Part shown: positions 56,605 to 64,000 of the stretch, in pieces
Position numbering within the stretch: position 1 is the stretch's first letter
Layout: the number at the start of each line of letters is the position of its first letter
Assembly (NCBI GenBank): GCA_002914845.1
Contig: JXTC01000508.1
Location: 150,864 to 214,863, forward strand
DNA length: 64,000 nt
Direction: 5' to 3'
Source: Trema orientale
Lineage: Eukaryota > Streptophyta > Magnoliopsida > Rosales > Cannabaceae
Program-made: the position numbers and the translations under genes
Notes under the pieces: generated by a model
Databases searched by the model: none
The model's input: only the letters and a program-made list of their open reading frames with translations
Told to the model about the DNA's origin: nothing

Positions 56605-57441
56605 GGGTTTCTAACACTTATACCTACAAAAACTGAAAAAAATTACAAAAATACGGAAGTCAGGACTTTCTTCAATTTTTGTACGGCTTTTATTAGGAAA
56701 ATATCACTTTTTAAAAAATATTTTGAAAAGTACCATTTTTAAAATAGTTACTGGTTAACGGTTTCTAGAAACTGGTTACTTATTACTGAATACTAGTTAT
56801 AAATATTTTGGTTATTAGTTACCAGCTTCTGGAAACTGATTACTAGAAACTAGTTACTATCTTAAAAAATAGTATTTTTCTAAATATTTTGTAGAAAACG
56901 GTATTTTTCTAATAAAAACCGTCCAGCACATTAAAAAGGGCTTCTTACAAAAATCTAGGCCCAAAGTACCAAAAATTGAAAAACCCGAATAGGCTGATTT
57001 TTTTGAAAGATCCTGGTTTGATTTAGAAAAATATCACTTTTTAAAAATATTATTAGAGAAATAACACTTTTAAAAAATATTTAGAAAAATACATTTTTCT
57101 TGAAACTTGGTATTTTCAGTGGTACTCGAGGTAACCAGTGAGGTTACTTAGAGTAACCGATTCGGTTACTTGAAGTAACTGTTCAAGTTACCTCAAGTAA
57201 CACGCCTAGCTACCTCAAGTATCTCATAAATTAATAAAAAGTAGTATTTTTCTAAATACTTTTAAAAGTGGTATTTTTATAATTAAGTCTAGGATTTTTA
57301 AGAATAATTTTAAATTCCAAGATTTTTCAATTTTTTTGAAAAATTACCATAAAAAATCAAATTTCCTCCATTAAAAAATATAAAACTACTGTATTTTTCA
57401 ATTTTTTTTTTCTGAAATATCATATATTGTCTAATTTCCCC
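56605..57441 (+). mobile_element. F2 element, split by a nested F1
   Basis: An exact 9-bp duplication TTAAATTTA (56596-56604 and 57442-57450). Starts GGGTTTCTAACACTTATACC, ends CTAATTTCCCC. An F1 element lies inside at 56938-57368. Without it the element is about 397 bp, like 20130-20530. Confidence 0.8.
56938..57368 (+). mobile_element. F1 element nested in F2, 431 bp
   Basis: An exact 9-bp duplication CATTAAAAA (56929-56937 and 57369-57377). Ends as in the 55763 copy, to which it is very similar, GTTAC-rich centre included. Confidence 0.85.
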
Positions 57442-57450
57442 TTAAATTTA

Positions 57451-57860
57451 GGAAAAAGTTTATAAATACCTGTTTTTAAAACTATATATTCAAAAATACC
57501 TATTTTTTATTTTTATTTCATAAAGTACCCATTTCTCTACCTTTTTTTGGATAAATGTAGACCATCACTATTTTACACATGAAATGTATATCACGGTATT
57601 TATTTCATGCATTAAATGTATGCCGCAGTCTATATTTCATGAATAAAATTTACACTAAAAATTGGCACATTTTAAAATGTATACCGTTCATATTTTACAC
57701 ATGAAATGTGTACCTCATATATAAAATTTACATTGTAAATGTAGACCACTCATTTTTCTTATGAAATGTGGACCATAAAAACAGATATTTTTGAAAAAAA
57801 TTTAAAAATGAGTATTTTTTAAATAAGTTTTAACAAACTGTTAGTAGGTGTAATTTTCAC
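57451..57860 (+). mobile_element. F3 element, copy 2, 410 bp
   Basis: It starts GGAAAAAGTTTATAAATACC, ends GTAATTTTCAC, and is followed by TTAAATTTA (57861-57869). It therefore shares the left duplication with the right one of the F2 element. The interior has repeats of ATGAAATGTATA and CCGCAGTCTATATTTCATG words. Relative of 14890-15302. Confidence 0.7.
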
Positions 57861-57869
57861 TTAAATTTA

Positions 57870-58155
57870 AGCACTACATGGCCCATGATCTAGAGAATGA
57901 CATGCACAACAAATCCCTCCACCGTAGTATCAACCAATCAAACTTCTATAACAACATACCGCCGTCACGGAAGTGAGAGTTGATTGAACTTCGTCAATAA
58001 TTATGTAACCATTTTTTTTTGGCCCAAAAATTAGTATATGACTAAGTTAGAAAAATTTATAGCTAAATATCAAATTCTTTTAATGACAAAAATAAAAAAG
58101 GCGCGTCTACAGTAGGGGCGTCCCTACGTAAGGCCATGTTTATATACCGTTTGAT
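57870..58155. other. Intergenic
   Basis: Nothing recognised. 58100-58140 is a small GC-rich patch. Confidence 0.4.
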
Positions 58156-58192
58156 GGGAATCTGTGTATAAACAGATTATACACAGATTCCC
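58156..58192. repeat. Perfect inverted repeat, 14-bp arms, 9-base loop
   Basis: GGGAATCTGTGTAT (58156-58169) and its exact complement ATACACAGATTCCC (58179-58192) around AAACAGATT. It would form a stable hairpin in RNA or a cruciform in DNA. Function unknown. Confidence 0.9.
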
Positions 58193-58265
58193 GCTCAATC
58201 AGCATCAGAATACGCACGTAGTTCCAAAAAAGAGGTAGATAAAAGCAAAAATTATTAAAATTGAG

Positions 58266-58403
58266 TACCACGAAGATACCTTAAAATGCGAAGAACAGTT
58301 GCCCAATGAACCGTATTAGGAGAAGTAACAAACTGACGAACTATATGAACAACATATGCAATATCTGGACGTGTGATAGTGAGGTAAACCAACCTGCCAA
58401 CAT
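58266..58403 (-). pseudogene. Copia RT/RNase H fragment at the arm C breakpoint
   Basis: The minus strand reads RLVYLTITRPDIAYVVH, then VRQFVTSPNTVHW and ILRYLRGTQF, the conserved block just before Copia RNase H. It starts exactly where homology to arm A ends (58403). About 45 codons survive and nothing else of the element is adjacent. Confidence 0.85.
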
Positions 58404-59164
58404 TGATATTTTTACTTTAATTTATTTTAACATGAATTAAAAAAAAATTTTGACTTTAGTATATGATCCTAAGTTTACGTTTTTCTTTCTCTTAATATTA
58501 AAAAAATAAAGTTTGCTACTTTTATATCTTTACTATGAGTAAACTTTATGGAGAATTAAAACTAATAAAAATTATCCCAAAGAAAAAATTAATGATAATT
58601 ATAATATTAAGAGTATATTAATGGAATAGGATAAAATAAATAAAAATTAAACAATTGAAGTCATAGGACACAAACAAGTTATCTTTTTTAAAGTTATAAA
58701 TAGTTTTCTATATTTAAATGCGTATTAATTAGATTAAATTTTTATATTAGAATTACTAATATTATTATAACCATCAGATCAAATTCTAATGACTCAAATT
58801 AAAGTAACCATCCATTGAGAAACAACAAAAATCTACATTAAAATCTTACTCATATATACATATATATATGGTTGCCAATTCGGTAGGTATTTTTTTTTTT
58901 TACCTATGTATAGGTTTTTTTTTTTTTAGCCGTTGGATTATCATCTAACAATGATCTAACAGCTAAAATGAGATACATGAAAAGACGTGCATCATTAATG
59001 CTTTTTCTCTCTCCTACTTTTTAATATAAAAAATGTACAAAAAATTTTTTCATTGGCCTAATTGATACCTATGGATAGGTAAAAAAAAAAAATACCTACT
59101 GGATATATATATTATATGTATATAATATATATACCCCATTCCTTGAAGTTTTTGGATACCTTTT

Positions 59165-59530
59165 ACAGAGTCAGATTAAATTGCTCAGGTATTATATATG
59201 TATTCGTTTGACCTATCTTCTCCACACTCAAGTTAATCACTTTATTTTTGATAAAGATCAATTTGCTTAACTAGCTAGCATGAAATTAATTGGTTTATAT
59301 ATTTATCTTTTAATGTTATGATGTTCATTTACAGATAATCGAAAGAAGGCAATATTAAGAGCTAAAAAGAAAAGCTACTGAAGACAAATTAATTAGTCCA
59401 TCATTTAAGGTATATATACTACCATTTCTTTCAAAATTAAAATCACGAGTCTCAGCTTTGCATTTAATTAGATGTCGTTATGACCAACCGAAACAAACGT
59501 GTGCTCGATTACGATTTTATTAAGTTAATT
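59165..59530 (+). pseudogene. Exon-like blocks e2 and e3, copy C
   Basis: Plus-strand counterpart of 26755-27110: AGATTAAATTGCTCAG|GTATTA (about 59180) and CATTTACAG|ATAATCGAAAGAAGGC (59330). The e2 reading soon hits a stop (AAAAGAAAAGCTACTGA). It is the inverted copy in arm C. Confidence 0.4.
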
Positions 59531-59640
59531 ATAGATATCAATTGATATACTTTGTTTCAGTTATTTTTATTTTTATTTTTTTATGTATAAATGCATTTGT
59601 GATTGTGAATGTATTCATGACATATATACAGGGAACACAG

Positions 59641-59830
59641 TCCCGAATTTATTTAAAATGGGACTTAACTACTGACCTCTACTTATTACAAATTAAAGAA
59701 AATTCCTACTACTACCCGACTCCCACTCCACGCTATTAGGGGATAATAGGTTTTCACACCTAACCTCGATGTGACTCGAACCTAGGACCGAGATTCTAGG
59801 TAGTAAATGCCTTTACTACTTGAGCCATCA
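59641..59830 (-). mobile_element. Candidate tRNA-derived SINE in arm C
   Basis: On the minus strand a box A-like TGGCTCAAGTAG (59816-59827) and a box B-like GGTTCGAGTC (59772-59781) are spaced as in a pol III promoter. Arm A has unrelated sequence at the same place, so one arm gained or lost material after duplication. Confidence 0.5.
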
Positions 59831-60147
59831 CTATGTACACTTGTGTATGTATATAACACATAAACATTGATATATACATTTTATATTGTGTAAATACATG
59901 TGTTTATGGGTTTGAATAATTGTACATGTGTATTTATGGTTCGTTAATTTTCACAACAAATGCATGTTTTTGTTTTGTACTTCCTTGCATTCCATTTTTC
60001 CACTACAAGGAAAAGGGCAATACCACATACTTTTGGTAATAGTTTAGAAAAATAAATAAGCACAACAAATTTACCAAAGATGTTATTCTTAAATCTCTTC
60101 CAAATCTAAAAAGGAAAATATAAATTTAATTGTTGACTTTTTGTTTA

Positions 60148-60857
60148 GGATTTCTAACACTTTTACCTACAAAAACAAAAAGAATTGCAAAAATATAGTA
60201 GGTCTAGTCAATTTTCAATTCTTGTACCTTTTTTCAAGAAAAATACCACTTTTTAAAAAGCTTTTAGAAAAACATCATTTTTAAAAATGATTATTAGTTA
60301 CCAATATTTTTTATATTGGTTACTGGTTACTAGTTATCAGTTATATATTAGTTATAAATACATTTAGTTACTAGTTACCAGTGCTCACAAATTGATTACC
60401 ACTTACTAGTTACTATTTTACAAAATGATATTTTCCTAAAATACTTTTCAAAAGTAGTATTTTTATAAAAGTGTGGTACTAGATCTGAAAAAAATTGAGC
60501 CTAAAGTAAAGTTGCAATTCTTTTCTAAAATGACCTTATATGCCCAAAATTTCTCTTTTGTGTTTATGAGAAATTTAGGTGGATGACCAATATTTTAAAT
60601 TTGATTAAGTAGATATCCACCTTCTAAATTTTATGGCTAAATGTCCAGATATATATATTTTTACACTTGGTAGATATATTTATCTACCGATTTTAGTTAC
60701 TACACTGAAATGTACTAAGTATATACTTTTTTATACTTGGTATATAAAGTTTTATACTTGGTATGTAAGCATAAATACCGAACATTTTACTATAATATTT
60801 GACAAATGGATATTTACTTAAATTGGACCCAAAATTTAGTCATATTTCTACATGACC
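60148..60857 (+). mobile_element. F2 element in arm C with an internal extra segment
   Basis: Ortholog of 20130-20530. Flanks read TTTTGTTTA (60139-60147) and CTTTGTTTA (60858-60866), matching the A duplication with one change. About 300 extra bases near 60560-60857 are absent from A. They begin TGAGAAATTTAGGTGG and end with a rough inverse copy, so they look like another small fold-back insertion. Confidence 0.65.
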
Positions 60858-61689
60858 CTTTGTTTATTGCTGAAAAATGGCTAATTCCCGTTCTCATGGA
60901 AAGTACGTTCGATTTGCATTCATTTTAGAGTTTTTTAGCCAAATGGCCGAATTTTGGATCAATATATGAAAAATGGCTGTTTTCAAACACTATTAAATAT
61001 GGCCAAATTTTGAAAAGTATTTCGAAAATGGCCGTTTGACTTTTGATATTTAATAGATCAAAATATATTGCTTTATTTTGTATAAAACACATTTATTTTT
61101 AGAAAATTGATTTATTTTAAAAAAAAATGTATTTATTTTTTAAAAAATAGATCAATTAAAAAACAGTCATTTATCAAAATAAAATTATAAAACAGCCACT
61201 TTTTAAATTATTCTAAAGAAGGGCATTTCTTATAAATACTCCATTTTAATATTACGTATTTCAAATCGTATAAATAGAATCATGATTTTAGGGACCATAG
61301 TCCATAAGCATTTGGTGGGCATGACTAAAATAAACGGATAGTGCTAATCAAAAGAACATAGAGAATGGATTGAATAGTCCTCCCACCTTTTCATTTTTCA
61401 TGTGGTCCCATGCTTTCTTTCTTTTTCTCTTTTTTTTTTTTTCCTTTTTATTCTCTATAATTGTGGATTCCATAAATAGTTAGTACCACAATGCACCAAA
61501 ACAAGTCGCTATACTAAAATATAATCAATAATGAGTAGGATCTCGTTTATTTATTGTATTTTTAAAAATTAAAAAAATTCCATAATGCACTATAATAAAA
61601 AGGGGGTTTTATTTTACTTGGAAGGTGACGTGAACAACAAGTATGCAACTGACGTTGTAAATTCAAATTTTCTCTCATTATATTGGATA

Positions 61690-62072
61690 GGGCTTCTTAT
61701 AGGAATCCATTCACCCAGTTTAAAAAATTAAAAAATCAGGAATAGATTAAAACTTTTGAGAAATTCCGGATTTATTTAGAAACATACCACACTTTAACAA
61801 GATTTAGGAAAATACTTTTTTCAAAAGGGTATTCAACACAACCAATCAAGTTATTGGAGCAATCAAGAGTTATTTCAGATAACTAGTCTGATTACCTCAG
61901 ATAACTTGATCAATTACCTTAGGTAATTCATCAATTAATTAAAAGTGATATTTTTATAAATATTTTTTAAATAGTATTCTTCTAAATAGTTTTATTTTTC
62001 AAAAAGTTCAAAAATGCGGAAGTTTTTTTCATTTTGTTTTTGAAACTTTACCATATAATATCAGATTTCCTC
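61690..62072 (+). mobile_element. F1 element in arm C, 383 bp
   Basis: An exact 9-bp duplication TATTGGATA (61681-61689 and 62073-62081), the complement of the duplication around 18507-19283. Starts GGGCTTCTTATAGG, ends GATTTCCTC. It has no nested F2. Confidence 0.8.
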
Positions 62073-62204
62073 TATTGGATATGCATTGATCACTGATCAA
62101 CCAGATTAAATTAATTTAAGGGAATTAATTCAAGCAAAAATATAAGGAAATAATTTTATTGGTTATCATTTGCTTAATTAGCTTGAAACTTAAAGCTTCT
62201 TTAT

Positions 62205-62345
62205 GTTTCTGAATTTTATTCCTCAGAGATCAAAATAATTTATCATTATTCAAAGGGGGCAAACTTAAGATCTCCGATAAAATCTGTGGTTTCAACTTGT
62301 GCTTCAGAGAACAATTAGTTTTGTCGGTTGGTTAAGGTATGCTAC
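62205..62345 (+). pseudogene. Exon-like block e1, copy C
   Basis: TTATTCCTCAG|A acceptor-like site, about 125 conserved bases, then GGTTAAG|GTATGC. Inverted counterpart of 18190-18345. Frames differ between copies by indels. Confidence 0.4.
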
Positions 62346-63104
62346 CCTTCCCCCTTTTATGTCCGAGATGAGTTTATGTGCTCAGTTGATATGTTATTAT
62401 TCAAAATTGGTGCATGCATTATCCTTTTATGTTGGACTATCATACATATGCAGATAGCAGCTTTTGTGTAGGACATTAAATTTGTTTTACATATTTTAGC
62501 AGTATAAATTTCTCTTGACAAATCACCATTTTTTTTGATACTTTTGACAAATCACCAGTTACCAAATAAATTACCAACCAAATTAACCTGAATTGATTTA
62601 TTTATCAATGAATAAAATAAAGAAGGTTCATCATTAGTATATATGGAAGAGCAGAGTTAAAACAAAATCAATAAGCAGTGAAAAAAGATACAAAAAAATC
62701 TAGGGGTAATCATTGGTCGATTTGGTCAGTTTTTAAATACTGTCCAAAATCGACTTTTCGGTCTATGGGTCGACAAACCGAAAACCTTCCGACTAGTATT
62801 AGTGCTTGAAATAACTGACCGACATTAGGCCAGTTTCAGTAAGTTTTAAACGACAAAAACCAAAATTGAAAGGTTCGTATACAACAACTGATAGCTCTTC
62901 AAAAGTAGGAAATGATTGTAAATAAAATTAAATTCAAAATAATACAAACAAATAATTGTTTTCTACAAACAATCCCTTCATCCCTAGAAGTCTAAACATA
63001 GCACAGAAAAAAAAATCCATTAATCCGCAACACTTTGAGAAAGAGTAAAAGAGTGACTAGAGATTCAAAGCCATAAATTCAAAGTTTCAACTCACAGTAA
63101 TTTA

Positions 63105-63938
63105 GACGTTGTTTGGCATCATAACTGAAAAACAGTTTTTACAGAAAACTATTTTCTAAGAACAAGTAAAGGTATTTGACATTGTTCTCTGATAACAATT
63201 TTTAAAAACAAAGTTAAAGAAAATAGAAAATTCAGATAACAACAAAATGTTATTTTCAAAGTTTTTTTTTTTATAATTTTTTCCCTAAAAGAAGAAACTC
63301 ATTCATTTATATGACTTTTATATACACGTTCTCTCTTAACTTTCTCTCCCCTCGTTCTCTCTCATCACTTTCTATCTCCTCATTCTCTCAATCCTCGTTA
63401 TCTCTCATCATTTTTCTCTCATCTTAATTTATTCCATTACTTTCTCTCTCATCATTTTTTATCCCTTTATTTTTTTAATCACATTATCTCTCCCCATTCT
63501 CTATTGCTACTTTATTTTTTATAGTTTTCTATATCTTTATTCTCTCTCTCCATGCATTCTTATTACTTTCTCTCTCTTGTGTGTTTTTATTAATTTTTCT
63601 CTCTTCTACCTTTCTCAATACTTTTTATTTTCTCATTTTCTCTTATCATTTTCTCTCTCATTATTATCTTTCATTACATTTTTTCTTATGACTTTCTCTC
63701 TCCTCATTCTCTTACTTAATTTATCTCTCGTAACTCTTCTTGACTTTTTCTCTCTAAATATATTTTTTAATACAAATAGATATTTTTATATTCATCTAAT
63801 TTTTTTCCTTAAAATTTGTTTTTAGAAAATATTTGGCAAACACTTTTGTTTTCTGAAAACTTCATAAAACAATTTTTGTTCTCATTCTGAAAATACAACT
63901 CTAAAAATAGAAAACAGAAAACAATACCAAACAGACTC
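63105..63938. mobile_element. PIF/Harbinger-type element, 834 bp, arm C only
   Basis: A TTA duplication (63102-63104 and 63939-63941) with ends GACGTTGTTTGGCAT and, reversed, GAGTCTGTTTGGTAT. The matching site in arm A (about 17503-17523) is exactly the empty version with one TTA/TAA. The interior is pyrimidine-rich (CTCTCTC words) with no transposase. The 82-codon frame at 63577-63825 is low-complexity. Confidence 0.85.
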
Positions 63939-64000
63939 TTAGTAATCCACACAAAATTATAGTCGAAATAACCCATAAAAGAGGGATCTAGATGGAGATG

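Larger units (their letters stand above)
58404..64000 (-). repeat. Arm C of the large inverted duplication (reaches window edge)
   Basis: Reverse-complement copy of 17440-27602 lacking the Copia element but with its own insertions: a SINE-like segment (59641-59830), an extra ~300 bp inside the F2 element, and an 834-bp Harbinger-type element (63105-63938). The inner end at 58403 abuts a Copia RT fragment. The duplication continues past 64000, so its full size is unknown. Confidence 0.85.

Noticed and set aside
59772..59827. A functional tRNA gene
   Set aside because: Box A and box B words are present but no cloverleaf with acceptor and anticodon stems could be drawn; a SINE is more likely.
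63577..63825. 82-codon plus-strand frame
   Set aside because: Leucine/serine/phenylalanine runs from CTCT-rich sequence inside a MITE-like element.

Overview
This window reads as nuclear DNA from a flowering plant, most likely a eudicot. It is AT-rich, dominated by plant LTR retrotransposons, and carries a plant CC-NB-ARC-LRR immune-receptor gene, a DVL/ROTUNDIFOLIA-type small peptide and many short non-autonomous DNA elements. I cannot name the species. All coordinates, repeat periods and mismatch counts were read by eye.

Region by region. 1-11406: a broken Ty3/Gypsy element on the minus strand, Tat-like because it has a second RNase H. It has a long tandem-repeat block in its 3' part, an inverted RNase H/integrase segment, and one LTR (9433-11406). 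11564-14571: a resistance pseudogene split into two divergent halves. A small DVL/RTFL peptide gene (13370-13516, minus) and a receptor-kinase LRR scrap lie between the halves. 15430-17288: a Mutator-like element with long terminal inverted repeats and a 9-bp target duplication, carrying a 5'UTR-like leader and a small ORF. 17440-27602: arm A of a large inverted duplication, with a young Copia element (21170-26712) inserted. 29112-34106: a truncated second Gypsy element, followed by an inserted solo LTR (34112-36325). 36840-39400: an old Copia remnant. 40107-40846: a 740-bp TTC/GAA tract. 41233-44217: the one convincing full-length host gene, a 994-codon CNL receptor on the minus strand, with a Tourist-like element about 95 bp upstream of its ATG. 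46443-51650: a very old Copia remnant on the plus strand. 52460-54290: a diverged third copy (B) of the arm A locus. 54290-58403: nested short elements. 58404-64000: inverted arm C, which runs off the window.

The history can be layered. A short F1 element with the same 9-bp target duplication sits at the matching site in arms A and C, so it predates the duplication. The Copia element (TTGAT duplication) is only in A and a PIF/Harbinger-type element (TTA duplication) is only in C, and each has a recognisable empty site in the other arm, so both came later. Two further local inversions, in the Gypsy polyprotein and in the resistance pseudogene, each look like one flip with loss of sequence at a breakpoint.

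The least familiar material is a set of 380-450 bp elements (F1, F2, F3). They have 9-bp target duplications, conserved but non-inverted ends, and a fold-back interior; in F1 and F2 the centre is packed with GTTAC/GTAAC words. I saw no CRISPR, bacterial operon, rRNA or clear tRNA gene.
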